From positions 7,846,540 through 7,910,539 of the forward strand of contig NC_084831.1 in NCBI RefSeq assembly GCF_033115175.1: a DNA stretch of 64,000 bases. Direction: 5' to 3'. The position numbers and the translations under genes are program-made. The stretch comes from Lepus europaeus. Taxonomy: Eukaryota > Chordata > Mammalia > Lagomorpha > Leporidae. The notes beneath the pieces are model-generated. The model saw only the letters and a program-made list of their open reading frames with translations. It was not told where the DNA came from and made no database searches. Positions within the stretch are counted from its first letter, which is position 1. Each line of letters opens with the position of its first letter. Below are positions 32,025 to 43,289 of the stretch, piece by piece.

Positions 32025-34627
32025 TCAGGGCTCCACCCACACGCCGCTGTTGGTCACCCGGGCCCCGAACCAGCCCTTCCAGTAGACCGAGTCCTGGCCC
32101 CCGTGCTCGAAGCGGACGAAGCGCACCCCGGGCCCGTAGTCGGTGAAGGTGTGCGAGATCTGCGGACCGGGTGGAAGGAGAAGCGCTCAGGGCGCCCCGC
32201 GCCGCGCCGCGCCCCCGCCGCCCGAGCCCGGGCCCGCCCAGCGCCGCCCACTCGGGGCTCACCTCGATCCAGCCCGCGTCGTCGCTGTCTGGGGCCACCG
32301 CCACCTGCCCGCTGTTGAACTCGGCCAGCACGTCCTCGTGCTCGGACAGCAGCGTCACCGTGAGTTCGTACAGGCAGCCCGCGTCCCTGCGGCCCGAGTA
32401 CCTGCCCCAGCGGGAGCCAGCTCAGCCCTGCGGGGCCTGCTACCGGCGCCCCATTTCCCAGACGTGGAGACGTGGAGACCGAGGCCAGCGAGGCTGACCC
32501 AATGTCCGCGGGCCCCGGGGTTGGCCAGACCCAAGGTCGAAGGCGGATCCAACCCAGAGACACGTTTTATTTGGAGCGCAGACGGATTTAAACGTTTAGA
32601 ACGTGCATAAATGCACACACACATACACACGTATGCACGTAACGCACGCACGCGCACACACGCCAACATACACACCCCGGGGGAGGTGGCTGTCCAGCTT
32701 CTGGAAGCTCAGAAACCGCCAGGCGCTGCAGGCCCGGGGCGCACGTGGCCACCGCCCCCACACGCGCCTCACCCTGCCCGCCCCGGCCCACGCCTCTCAC
32801 CAGTCCTTCACCACGATGGCCGGCTGGGTCGTGTCCAGAAGCTCCTCCCAGTAGCCCTCCGCCTGCAGGTCAACGACCTGCGCTTTGCGACACCACCTGG
32901 GAGAGCCGGAGTCAGCACGCGGCGGATGCCCCCAGCCCCACGCGCGCGCGCGCACGCCCGCCCCCCTGGTCCTTACTCGAAGGAGGAGGCGAAGTACTTC
33001 CGGACGCTCTCATCGTGGGTGAATTCCGCCCCGCTGTCCCCGGGCAGGTCCTCCACCCTCCAGCCGTCCCCGCCGTGCTCCACGTCGCACCAGCCCTCCA
33101 AGTCCTCTGCGGGGAACAGACGGCCCCGCGTCGGCCCCCGCAGCCCCGCCACTGTGGCAGGGGGTGTTGGGACGGTGGGCACGACCCGGCCGGCCCTGGC
33201 TCCCTGAGGGTGGGAGCCCATGGGCAGAGCGCCCACCCCCACCCCGGGAAGCAGGTGCTCGGGGAGAGGCTGCGCCCGGCGCCCCGGTGCCCGCCTCCCC
33301 CCGGGTCTGGGGGCCCCAGGCAGCGCCCGCCGCTCACCCTCGCCGCACGGGTTGCGCAGCAGGTTGCGCCGTCGCTTGCTCAGGAAGTAGAACTGCTGCC
33401 AGTGGTCGCGCTCGTCGCCGGCGCCGCCCCCGGCCACCAGCCCCTCCTGCTGACACTTGAGCAGCCACAGCGGAGCGCCGTCCACCAGCTCCCGCCAGCG
33501 CTGGCACACCAGGCGGCAGGCCTGCACCAGCTCGGCGGCCGGCAGCGCGGCCAGCACCCGCAGCAGCAGCGGCTCGGGCAGCTCGGCCAGGTACGCCGCC
33601 GCCTCCGCGTCCTCCTGCTCCTGCTCCTCCTCCTCCTCCTCGGGCCGCTCCTCGTCGGCGCCCGCCTCTGCGCCCGCCTCCTCCGGCTGCTCCTCCGGGC
33701 TTGCCTCTTCCGGCTGGCCCATGCTCTCTGCGGGTGGGGGAGGGGGAGGCTGTGACTCCCGCACTGGTCCCCTGCCCGCGGCCACAACCGCATGAGACCA
33801 GGAGCTGAAGAGCGTGGCAGAGACTGTCTCCCTGCAGGGCCCATCCGTCCCCTACCTGAGCAGGTGCCATCATCAGTGACAGCAGTGTGCAGCGCTGCCC
33901 CAAGCCTTCAGCACGAAGCCTCCTATCCCCGGGGTATTCCGAGCAGACCCCTGCTCCCCTCACCTTGGGCACTGAACACAGCCACTGGGCCATCCTGCAG
34001 CCCTGGCACTCCTGCCTCCTGGCTTTCGCCCTGGGATGGGACAGTTGGACAAAAGCACCTTCAGGAGCCCACGCTCACTGGGCACCGGGCAAATGTCACG
34101 TCTTGCTCTAAGCATTTCAACTTTCTTTCCTCTTTAAATCCTCCCGCTGTGTCTTCGAGGTTGCTTCTATAGCTGTCCCCATTTCAGTGATGAGGAGACT
34201 GAGGCGTGGAGTGGGGAAACAGCCCAGGGTCACCGGCCAATAGGTGGCGGGAGCCTGGATTTGAACCCAGTCTGGCCCCAGAGACACCGTCAACCCCCAC
34301 AGGCTCAGCAAAGCACGTGCTGATTTGGAGACAGATGAAAAGGCTGGGGCTTGTAGAAAAAGCGACCTGGAGGGGCCGGCGCTGTGGCGCAGTGGGTAAG
34401 GCTGCCACCTGCAGTGCCAGCATCCCATATGGGCACCAGTTCGAGTCCCGGCTGCTCCATTTCTGATCCAGTTCTCTGCTATGGCCTGGGAAAGCAGTAG
34501 AAGATGGCCCAAGTGCTTGGGCCCCTGCACCCGCGTGGGAGACCCGGAAGAAGCTCCTGGCTCCTGGCTTCGGATCGGCACAGCTCCAGCCATCGCAGCC
34601 AATTGGGGAGTGGACCAGCGGGTAGAA

Positions 34628-34677
<50 letters not shown>

Positions 34678-36547
34678 GCTTCTCCTTCTCTCTGTGTGTA
34701 TCTCTAACTTTCAAATAAAATAAACGAATCTTTAAAAAAGAAAAAAGTGACCTGGAGACCACGCTATTAGTATTCAGGGCTGGGGACAGAGGATCCGAGG
34801 CCCGGGGGAAGGGAGAACAGGATCCAGAGACCCAGCTGTGCCCAGCCAGCCGCTGCTGCGCGAGCCGTGTGTGTACTAACAGGGAGATGCACCGGACGCG
34901 GAGGAAAGCAGTTTCTCCCCCTCCCGTTGTCCCACCTCTGGCCCGCAGCGGCCCCATCTACCAGACACCGTGATCACTGCCCAGCCCTTCACCCAGGGCT
35001 CGGGTTCGGACTCCATGCAGAGGGGCAGGGGCTGCCTGGACAGATGTCACCGCACAGGCTGGACGCCCCCTGGGTCCCCTCCAGCCTGGCCTGGCCATGG
35101 AGACCTGGAGTAAGCAGATAGCAGTGGTCCAGCATCCTGGAAGAGGTGAGCCAGTGAGGACATGGGGCCGCTGAGTGACAGGAGGCCATGGCTCTCAGAC
35201 CCAGGATGGGGCACTCCCGGGGGCTGGGTGCTGCTGGGAAAAGACCAGGCCCTGGGGCAGGGGACTGGTGGCAGGGCCTGGACTCGAGGCTGGGAGTTGC
35301 AGGAGGGCACCTGCTGACCCTTAATCAGGGATGCACCCCCCCCATGTGCCCCCACACAGGGAGAGCCCAGCACACACGCAAGTCCTTGCCAGCCTCCCGG
35401 AACACAACGCTCTCCTGCCTTCGCACCAGGTTTTGACCACAGGTTTATGATGCGGAGGGGGGAGAAGGGGTCTACCCTGCCCTTTTGGCAAAGATAAGCT
35501 GGGGCCCAGAGACTCCAGGTCCAGTGGGAGGCAGAGAGGAAGACGCCTGTCCATCCTGCCACCCACAGCTCCCTGGGGAGCTGGGCCCAGCGTCCTCACC
35601 TCTCCACTCCCCCCTGGCCCTGCCCTGGCCCTCGCAGACACCTGATGCTCAGGGGAAAGGTGCACCTTGCCCAGTCCCCTCTCCTGGCCCCTGGGCCTGG
35701 CGCTCCGGGCCTGGATCCGATTACGGCCCCCCACCCCCTCTCTCTTGCACACAACTCCCCACATTGTCACCACTGGAAAGTTATCTGGCACTGGAAGCTA
35801 CCTCCAAGGCCACCTGGCCTGGGCCCTGGGGACAAGCAGGAGCCACGGTTGGGACCCTGTAAGGGCTATGGCGAGAGGGCCACGGCCTGGGAAGGGGGTG
35901 GGGGCTTGGCCACCGGAGTGGTTTTCAGTCTGTCTGTCTCACACCGAGCCCCAGCCATGCCCACCCTCTGGGCCTGGTGAGCAACCTACAGGCAGGCCTC
36001 TCTCCTGTCCTGACTCCGGCGCCCAGCAGGGGGTGGAGGGATGGGAAGGGGGTCTTTGGTGCCAGAGAAGATGACTGGGCAGTCCCAGAGGGCCCTGAGC
36101 ACCGGCCACCGGCCCAGAGCTGCCTCCGAATCCGCCCTCGGTGCTGGCCTGCTGGGCATCCTCCCGCGAGGCCTCCCGCACCCAGGTGAAAGGTGGCCCC
36201 CTCCCCGGAGGAGGGCTGGGATGGTGGATCGGGGGCCTCAGGCAGCTCACACCCCGAGCTGGAAGGGCACACTGGCAGCCCCCAGCCCGACAGACCCTCC
36301 GAGGCTGCGGGGCGGGGGTGGGGGAGCGCCTCTCTCTGCCTGCGGCCCCCAACGCCTCGCGCCAGACCAAGAGGCCGGAGCTCCCTTGAGACCGATTCCA
36401 GGGCGCTCCTTGCGGGAAAGTTGGCGGCACCGCGGGGACCCTCGCTTTCCGAGGAGCCCCTCGCGCACGCTCCCGCCTGCCCACTGCCCCTGACGGGCCG
36501 GAGCGAGGGGGCCCCAGGCGGCTACCTGGGTCACCGTCTCCGTCCAT
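32025..36547 (-). CDS. FBXO2: FBXO2 (FBS1/NFB42), glycan-recognising F-box protein, six coding exons
   Basis: Substrate receptor of an SCF (SKP1-CUL1-RBX1) ubiquitin ligase that binds high-mannose N-glycans on misfolded glycoproteins in the cytosol; brain-enriched in mammals. Coding exons, in transcript order: 36526-36547, 33338-33727, 32977-33106, 32801-32896, 32263-32401 and 32025-32159. All junctions have GT/AG and the phases agree, giving 303 residues (human 296 from memory). The protein has an acidic, Glu-rich N-terminus (about 14-49), an F-box (about 54-101, LPEPLLLRVLAALPAAELV) and an FBA domain (about 120-303). The glycan-contacting Tyr-Trp pair is at 285-286 (SVYWKGW). The first exon encodes only seven whole codons, matching the start MDGDGDP. 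Intron 1 (2.8 kb) holds a MIR and a CSINE. The acidic segment is a few residues longer than I recall in human. Identification is firm. Confidence 0.97.
34095..34305 (-). mobile_element. MIR in FBXO2 intron 1
   Basis: TCTTGCTCTAAGCATTTCAAC, CCCATTTCAGTGATGAGGAG and GGATTTGAACCCAGTCTGG preserve the reversed MIR order from tail to tRNA-like head. Confidence 0.75.
34373..34740 (+). mobile_element. CSINE in FBXO2 intron 1 with near-perfect target-site duplication
   Basis: Head GGGCCGGCGCTGTGGCGC, full body, a CT tract at about 34630-34695 and an AAATAAAATAAAC tail. AAAAAGCGACCTGGAG at 34357-34372 matches AAAAAGTGACCTGGAG at 34742-34757 with one mismatch. It lies antisense to FBXO2. Confidence 0.94.
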
Positions 36548-36628
36548 CGCTGCGGAGGGCGGTCGCGAGTCCCGCGGCGGCGAGTCGGGCGCTGCGCGAG
36601 TCCGGGGAGCTCCCAGCGGCCGCGCCTC

Positions 36629-36634
36629 TTAAAG
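36629..36634 (-). promoter_or_regulatory. FBXO2: TATA-like element upstream of FBXO2
   Basis: Minus-strand GGCCTTTAAGAGGCG lies about 85 bases before the ATG and just downstream of three GGGCGGGGC-type Sp1 boxes. TATA variants are unusual inside CpG islands and would fit a tissue-restricted gene. Confidence 0.35.
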
Positions 36635-36959
36635 GCCCCCGCCCCGCCCCGCCCCGCCTCTGGCCCCGCGCCCCGCCGCCCCGCAGTCCCCGCGGTCGCC
36701 CCGAGGCCTGGGGCTACGGAGTCCTCCGCGGACCCGGGAGGCCGAGAAAGGTCAGGAGTCGGTGTGCTGTTTAATGGGGGGAGGGGAGATTTGGGGCGCT
36801 GGGAGAAGAGGCGAGGGGGGCAGGGAGAGTCTGGGTCATGCGGAGGGTGCGGGGCGCGGGCCTCCAGCGGAGTTTGCAGGGGTAGGAGGCGCCTTCCGGT
36901 ACCCACCCCAGGTAATTTTCCTACGCCGCGGTGGGGGTGCGTCCAGGCTCTGCCAGGAG

Positions 36960-37225
36960 CGGAGCACAGCGGCGGGCGGGGCTCGCGGCGGGAGCGGGGC
37001 GGGCGGGGGCGGAGAAGGGGCGGGGGCGGAGAAGGGGCGGGGCCTTGCGGCGGGGCGGAGCTGGCGGCGGAGTGAGGCAGGCGGCGGGGGCGGGGTTGGC
37101 GGTGGGGAAGGGGCGGGGCCTCTCGGCGGGGCGGAGCTGGCGGCGGAGTGAGGCTCGCGGCGGGGCGGGGCTCGCGGCGGGGGCGGGGTTGGCGGCGGAG
37201 AGTGGCAGGCGGTGGGGGCGGGTCC
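36960..37225. repeat. Degenerate GC-box array
   Basis: GGCGGGGC-type motifs recur many times, interspersed with GCGGCGGAG and GAAGGGGCGGGG, in a locally tandem but irregular arrangement. It serves as both low-complexity repeat and potential dense Sp/KLF-factor platform between the two promoters. Confidence 0.7.
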
Positions 37226-37312
37226 GGGCCCGCATCCACAGGCTACGAGGCCCAGGCGGTCAGTCTGTTCCGCCGCTGCCCAGCGAGATTGCGCAGCGGC
37301 CGCTGAGCGCAG
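37225..37312 (+). other. FBXO44: Putative FBXO44 noncoding exon 1
   Basis: The block ends in a good donor (GCGCAG/GTGACC at 37312/37313), and the next good acceptor is TTTTCGACAG at 38041-38050, just upstream of the coding start. The 5' end is a guess. Confidence 0.35.
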
Positions 37313-38078
37313 GTGACCTGGCCGGAGGTGGCACGGGGCGCGCCGGGGCGGGGTCGCGGCCCTGCGGGGGCCTGGCGGGACAAGAAGGGAGGTTTGGCGC
37401 AGAGCAAACCCGGGCCGCGGGGCTGGTAGCGGCTGCGCTGCGGGGCTTCGCGAGGCGGCGCGGGCGGGGACCAGGGGGTTGGGGTCGCCCTCGACGCGCG
37501 GGGGTCCGAGCCCCGACCGTGAGGGGCATTTTAAAGTCACAGGGTGGGAATGAGCGGCCGCAGGCGTCCGGAGGTGAGGAAACAAAAAGGGCCGGCCTCC
37601 CCCGTCGCCCACCCTCTGGCCAGGCCTAGCGACACGGAAACCTGTGCTTTGTGGCCTCTGAACCTTTGGAGTCCGTGGAGGACAGTGATCATTATCCCCC
37701 CACTGTCCCTCTCCGAGCTTTTTGAGGATGGGGGAGACGATGACGAAACCTGCGGTGTTATCCCCCTCTAAAGGCGGCTGGCCCTGGAATCCGGGAGGAC
37801 CCAGCCTCCTTGCCCGGCTGCCCGTGGGTGGGACCGTGGACAGCTCCTTTGGCTCCCTGGGCCTCCTTAGCGGCCATGGGGAGGCGCGGTGAGGACACCA
37901 GGTTCAGCTTTCACTGAGCACCTGTGGAGCCTGGGCTCCCTGGAGCACCCCCGGCCCCTCCTGGAGCAGTCAGGGGCAGAGTGGGGATGGGGGCTCCCAC
38001 CCCCACCTGGTCCTGGGGAGAGGCCCGGTCTGAAGCCAGCTTTTCGACAGCCCCAGGGGGCCGTCCTGACGCCCGGCC

Positions 38079-41000
38079 ATGGCGGCGGTCAGCATCAACG
38101 CGCTGCCCGAGACCCTCCTGCTGGAGCTGTTCACGCACGTGCCCGCCCGCCAGCTCCTGCTGCACTGCCGCCCGGTCTGCAGCCTCTGGCGGGACCTCAT
38201 CGACCTGGCCACCCTCTGGAAGCGCAAGTGCCTGCGCGAGGGCTTCGTCACCGAGGCCTGGGACCAGCCCGTGGCCGACTGGAAGATCTTCTACTTCCTG
38301 CGCAGCCTCCACAGGAACCTGCTGCACAACCCCTGCGCTGAAGGTGGGGTGCGGGGGGACGGGGGTGGCACGCTCTAGCAGGCGCTGGTACCGTGACACC
38401 AGCTCGCCTCACCGAGCGAGCGAGCGCTTCCCATCCACTGGTCCATTCCCCTGCGGCTGCAACAGCCAATTCTGGGCTGAGCTGGGGCCAGGAGCCCAGG
38501 ACCCACAAACTCGCACTTGGGATACAAGGGCCCAAGGAGCTGAGCCATCTTCTGCTGTCTTCCCAGGAGCATTAGCAGGGAGCTGGGTCGGAAGCAGAGC
38601 AGCCAGGGCTCAAAGCAGCCCTCTGATATGGGACGCTCCAAGCAGGGGCGTGACCCAGGGGCCAGCACACCAGCCCCTCCCAGTAATATTTAGAATCGGG
38701 TTCAGTTCCTGCAGCCATTGTTTAGCTGGGCAGACAGAAGCCCCGGGTGGTGTTTCTTAGGTCTCCCCAGTGGACTCTCTTAGGAGCGAGGCAGCTGGCC
38801 AGTTGGGACTCACGGTGCTCCAGACACAGGACTGGGAACACAGAGCCACGCTTTGGTAGCCTCGTTCCCGGACCCCTGGGACCGCCCCAGAGGTGGACGG
38901 GGGTTTTGGTTGTGGTAGAACGAGGGACCCGGTCACCTGGAGCCCCTCTTCCCTTGGTGCTTTGCCAGCTGTCAGATGGACACTCGGATGGGAAGGGAGT
39001 GTTGTTCTCCATGACGTGGTCAAGCTCCGGAGCACGGCGATGTCCAGAACTTTCTGACTTGACTCCCCCCCCCACCCCACAGGGGTTCTGGTCCAGTGTT
39101 TGGCAAACCACGGTCCAGAAGGCAAATCTACCCAGGGAGACAAAAATGTTCTTTACATTTTAAAGTGTTATTTTTTTAAAAATAACAAAACCACGATACA
39201 AACAGTGCACAGCCCATCAAGCCCAAAATATTTTAGCCTAGAGAGTTTCCCGGCCACCGCTCCTGACAGCTTACAGAAAGCCACAGCCAGGAGCAGTGGG
39301 GCTGGGAGCAGACTACAGAGGGGTCTGGGGTCACAGCGCCCTGAGTCTCGGAGTTCCCGTGGAAATCACTTGCCTGTGCCAGGGACGGGGACACCGCTGT
39401 GAGGTGGCACAGTTGATGTGTGGCACGCACCCCTCCAGCTGTTGAGACCAGGGCTGGGAACGGGAGGGAAGGGGCGTTTGGGAGAAGGTGGCCACAGGGG
39501 GGCTTCTCTCTGGTGTGAACTCCGCCTTCCCGCCAGAGGGGTTTGAGTTCTGGAGCCTGGACGTGAATGGAGGTGATGAGTGGAAGGTGGAGGACCTGTC
39601 CAAAGACCAGAGGAAGGAGTTCCCCAATGACCAGGTCAAGAAATACTTCGTGACTTCTTATTAGTAAGATCCGGGGGCCTGGGGGGGGGGGGCCCGAGTC
39701 ACTTCACCCTGGGGTCGCCTGCCCCAGGGATGGGCTGTCCTGGCCCTCCAGGACCCCAGTGGTAAGCCCCAGCCCCCCCCCCCTCCCAGCACCTGTCTCA
39801 AGTCCCAGGTGGTGGACCTCAAAGCTGAAGGGTATTGGGAGGAGCTGATGGACACCACACGGCCGGACATCGAGGTCAAGGACTGGTGAGTGCCTGGAGC
39901 AGGGCTTGGGGAGGGGGCCTGCTCCTCAGGCGCCCTGCCCCCCAACTCCAAGGCCCTAATGGGCCCTCCCTCTTCCTGTAGGTTCGCAGCCAGGCCTGAC
40001 TGTGGGTCCAAGTACCAGCTGTGCGTTCAGCTCCTGTCGTCCGCACATGCCCCTCTGGGGACCTTCCAGCCGGATCCCGTGACGATCCAGCAGAAGAGCG
40101 ATGCCAAGTGGAGGGAGGTGTGTGGGCCTGGGGCTGGGGGCTGGGGGCTGGGGGCTGGGGGAGGCGGACCACCCAAGGCTGAGGCTGCAGGCAGGCAGGC
40201 CTGGGCTCAGAGCCAAGCCTTGGCCTCCACTGCTCTGCACTTGACTTGCCTTATCTGTAAAATGGGCACAACAGTGCTTCTGTCTCAGTGCTCTCAAAGA
40301 GGTCAATGAAATGATACTGGAAAAACCAGGTCCAGAAACTGCCCACCAGGTCAACTGTCAGTTAGTAACCTCGTTTATTACTTACTGTTGCCTGGGTTTC
40401 ACTTAGCGTTTTCTTTTTCTTTTTAAGGACTTATTTATTTATTTATGTGAAAGAGTTACACAGAGAGAGAAAGAGAGAGAGAGAGAGAGGTCTTCCATCC
40501 AGTGGTTCAATCCCCAGTTGGCCCCCAAGGCGCCGGCCCCTTTTTTTCTTAAGATGTGTTTATTTGAGAGGTAGAGTTACAGACAGAGAGACGGAGAGGC
40601 AGAAAGGTCTTCCATCTGCTGGTCCACTCCCCAAAAGGTCACAACGGCCAGAGCTGGGCGGATCTGAATCCAGGAGCCAGGAGCTTCTTCCAGGTCTCCC
40701 ACGTGGATACAGGAACCCAAGCACGTGGGCCAACTTCCACTGCTTTTCCAGGCCATAGCAGAGAGCTGGATTGGAAGTGGAGCAGCCAGATCTTGAACCA
40801 GCGTCCATATGGGATGCCGCACTGTAGGCAGCAGCTTTACCTGCTATTCCACAGTGTGGCCCCCAAATGTTTTCTGAAAAGGCCAGATAGAGGGCTGGTG
40901 CTGTGACGCAGTAGGCAACGCCATGGCCTGCAACCCCAGCATCCCATATAGGCACCAGTTTGAGTCCCGGCTGTTCCACTTGTTATCCAGCTCCCTGCTA

Positions 41001-42028
41001 ATGCACCTGGGAAACCAGTGGAAGACGGCCCAAGTGTTTGGATCCCTGCACCAAACACCAAACTCCAAGTGTTTGGGTTCCTCCAAGTGTTTGGAGATTT
41101 GGAGGAAGTGCCCAGCTCCTGGCTTCAGCCTGGCCTAGCCCTGGCCGGTGCAGCCATCTGGGGAGTGAACCTGCAGATAGAAGATATCTCTGTGTGTGTG
41201 TCTGTGTGTCTCCCTCTCTCTAACTCTGCCTTTCAAATAAAAAAATAATTTTTTAAACAAAAAGCCACATTCAAATATTTTAGGCTTTGCAGGTCAAACT
41301 CTGTCACAAGCAGCTCTCCAACTCTACTGTTGCACAAAAACATTTTTAGACAATGGGTGAACAAATAGATGTGGCTGTGTTCCAATAAAACTTTATTTAC
41401 ACAGCTCTGGACAGTATGTAGACAAATGGCTGTGGCTGTGTGCCAGTAAAACTTTATCCACAAAAACAAGCAGAGGGCCCCTGATGGAGACCAGCGATGT
41501 GCACCGGAACTCTCTGCGGTACCGTACGTGGTCTCTGCTCTGTCCGGTACCGGTGCCAGCAGCCCCAGGTGCCCACTGGACGCCCCGTAAGTGCCAGGCC
41601 CCAGCACTGCAGGTGCAGGGCCTTCTCCAGGAGCACATAGAACCTTTCAGTCGATAACCCAGTGGTGCGCACAGGGGCCAGGTCTTGCTCCTTTTTACAT
41701 GAGACGGGAGCGCAGAGACGGAGAGCAGTCTGGCCAGACTCAGAGCTAGGACGAGTCCATCCTGCGGCCTCCTGGCCGAGCCTAAAGAACTCATCCCCTC
41801 CCCGCTCTCCTGTTCCCGAAGACAGGTTCACCCTCGGGGTCAGCCCCCTGACCTCTCCCCTCCCTCCGCCCGCCCCGCCCCCAGGTCTCCCACACGTTCT
41901 CCAACTACCCGCCCGGCGTCCGCTACATCTGGTTTCAGCACGGCGGCGTGGACACTCACTACTGGGCCGGCTGGTACGGCCCGAGGGTCACCAACAGCAG
42001 CATCACCATCGGGCCCCCGCTGCCCTGA
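38079..42028 (+). CDS. FBXO44: FBXO44 (FBG3), F-box/FBA protein, five coding exons
   Basis: SCF ubiquitin-ligase substrate receptor of the FBA family. Published work links it to BRCA1 turnover and heterochromatin silencing, and it is not known to bind glycans well. Coding exons: 38079-38343, 39537-39663, 39790-39885, 39982-40117 and 41885-42028. All have GT/AG boundaries and consistent phase, giving 255 residues, the same as human from memory. The F-box is near residues 9-50 (LPETLLLELFTHVPARQLLL) and the FBA domain spans about 70-255, ending GPRVTNSSITIGPPLP with HYWAGWYG before it. The ATG sits in a strong context (GCC before, G after), with an acceptor at 38050 showing that a 5' noncoding exon exists. 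Introns carry CSINEs, a MIR and two hAT relics. Its first coding exon is almost identical to that of FBXO6. Confidence 0.97.
38415..38677 (-). mobile_element. Old CSINE in FBXO44 intron
   Basis: CTTCCCATCCACTGGTCCATTC to GGGGCCAGCACACCAGCCCC is a reversed, diverged copy (38431-38677); its tail end is lost. Confidence 0.75.
39095..39255 (+). mobile_element. hAT-type DNA transposon relic in FBXO44 intron
   Basis: CAGTGTTTGGCAAACCACGG begins the element; CCAAAATATTTTAGCCTAG lies near its end. These match the nonautonomous hAT family whose core reads TTGGCAAACTACGGCC. No coding capacity. Confidence 0.5.
40129..40161. repeat. Short GGGGGCT tandem repeat
   Basis: About four to five units of CTGGGGG directly follow the donor of the fourth FBXO44 coding exon. 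G-runs near a donor can form quadruplexes. Confidence 0.8.
40200..40320 (+). mobile_element. MIR fragment in FBXO44 intron
   Basis: CCTTATCTGTAAAATGGGCAC followed by AGAGGTCAATGAAATGATAC (MIR 3' half). Confidence 0.65.
40418..40539 (-). mobile_element. Internally deleted CSINE
   Basis: Reversed tail and GA tract run to CAATCCCCAGTTGGCCCCC, then jump straight to the reversed head GGCGCCGGCCCC. Confidence 0.82.
40543..40865 (-). mobile_element. CSINE, reverse orientation
   Basis: TTAAGATGTGTTTATTTGAG tail, full body and head ending CCACAGTGTGGCCCCC. Confidence 0.9.
40888..41257 (+). mobile_element. CSINE with internal triplication
   Basis: GAGGGCTGGTGCTGTGACGC head and a CTTTCAAATAAAAAAATAA tail. 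The CCAAGTGTTTGG segment occurs three times at about 41030-41095, lengthening the body. Confidence 0.88.
41262..41485 (-). mobile_element. hAT-type DNA transposon relic with internal duplication
   Basis: TTTTAGGCTTTGCAGGTCAAA followed by GTGGCTGTGTTCCAATAAAAC are the reversed core of the same hAT family. The segment GACAAATGGCTGTGGCTGTG / CAATAAAACTTTATTTACA occurs twice in tandem (about 41348-41402 and 41411-41465). Confidence 0.6.
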
Positions 42029-42800
42029 CCGCCCGCGCGCACCCATCCACCGACCCCTGACTGGTAAATTGTTGGGCTCAGGGCGGGGAGGCGGAAGTGG
42101 GCCGTCCCTGCCCCCTCCGTGTGTGCCCCCAGTTGCCTTCCGTCTGGGCAGTCCCCATGAGCTGTGGAGCCAGCCCTCCCCCATGGCCCCACTGGGATGG
42201 TGGCAGGAGCTCGCGTGGGTCCCTCAAGGAGATGGGGCGAGCAGTTCAGGGGGTGCAGGGCGTTCTCCCAGGCTCCCCTGCGAGTGGGTCTCCAAGCCTG
42301 GTGCCAACCTAGAGAGCTGTGTGTCTACCGGCCCCGCCACAGAGTGGGGACTGGTAAGATGTGTGGCAAGCGTGCACGTGCTGGGTGGCCACCCTGGGGT
42401 CTGCCGCCCCTCCACTCTGTCTCTGCCTGTCCCCTGAGAGAGGCCCAGGTTGGGCCGGGCTGGGGCGTCCTCCCTGTCAGCCAAGCCCCGGAAGCCACGT
42501 GGCTCTCAGGGCCGACGCTCCCACAAGCCCCAGGGAATCCTGCACAGGTGACCCGGGCAGGTGGGGGACAGGATCGGGCCCCGACTTGGGGAGCTTGGAT
42601 GAGTGTGCGCCCCGGATGAGTGTTGAAGGGGGTTCTCAGGGACCACCGAGTACCACCCACCTCCAAGTACCCCCTCCCCATGCCCTTGGAACTGCTGCTC
42701 ACAGGATCCCACCCCACCCCCCACCCCCGCCTGTGCTGCAAGGACAGTGTTCTGACCTCGCCCTCTGCTTGAAGCCAAATAAAAGGAGTTCCCAGGCCGA
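42029..42800 (+). other. FBXO44: FBXO44 3' untranslated region
   Basis: Extends from the stop codon to about 15-20 bases after AATAAA at 42778-42783. No other AATAAA intervenes. No repeat recognised in it. Confidence 0.65.
42778..42783 (+). promoter_or_regulatory. FBXO44: FBXO44 polyadenylation signal
   Basis: AATAAA in GCCAAATAAAAGGAG, 750 bases after the stop codon and 500 bases before the next CpG-rich promoter. Confidence 0.75.
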
Positions 42801-43289
42801 CCTGTGCCGTGTGTCTTGTGGGTGGAAAGATGGAGCCCGCAGGCGGCCTGCCTGGAGGAGGTGCCCGGGGTGGCTTCTGTCCAGGGGACACAGGAGCCCG
42901 AGCTTAGCAGAACCTGGGCCTCCGCCCAAACACCGGCCAGACATCCCACCGGGCAGCCCCCTCCCCCGCGGCTGCTGCCTGCCGCGGGGGGGGGGGGGAG
43001 GGGAGGGGGATCCTGTGGCTGCACCTGGCGGCCTCGGGTGCCCCTCGTGACGTGGGCAGTGCTTTACCGTCACTGGAGGAAGCCGGAGCATTTAGGTGGT
43101 GCCTGGCACCGGAGGTGCTCGGTGCTCGTCCAGTTTAATCAGCTTAAGAGTGCCCAAGATGAGGGCCTCAGCAGGGTAGGGCCACCCTGCCCCCAGGCTC
43201 TGTGGCGGCCGCTGGACCCAGCCCCCTTGCGCAGTGCACAGCCTGCGCAACCCTTGAGAGCTATCTGCAGTAGGTGCTGGAGAGAGAGG

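Larger units (their letters stand above)
36300..37620. promoter_or_regulatory. CpG-rich head-to-head promoter region of FBXO2 and FBXO44
   Basis: A CpG-dense, very GC-rich block lies between the divergently oriented FBXO2 start codon (36547) and the FBXO44 coding start (38079). On the FBXO2 side, GC boxes at about 36640-36660 stand just upstream of a TATA-like TTTAAG. On the FBXO44 side a likely noncoding first exon ends at 37312 (GAGCGCAG, then GTGACC). Start sites are inferred, not seen directly. Confidence 0.7.

Noticed and set aside
32745-33755. 336-residue plus-strand open frame
   Set aside because: Antisense shadow of FBXO2 coding exons 2-4 in GC-rich DNA.
36247-37239. 330-residue Pro/Arg-rich minus-strand open frame
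   Set aside because: Stop codons are scarce in the GC-box array of the shared promoter; composition is low-complexity.
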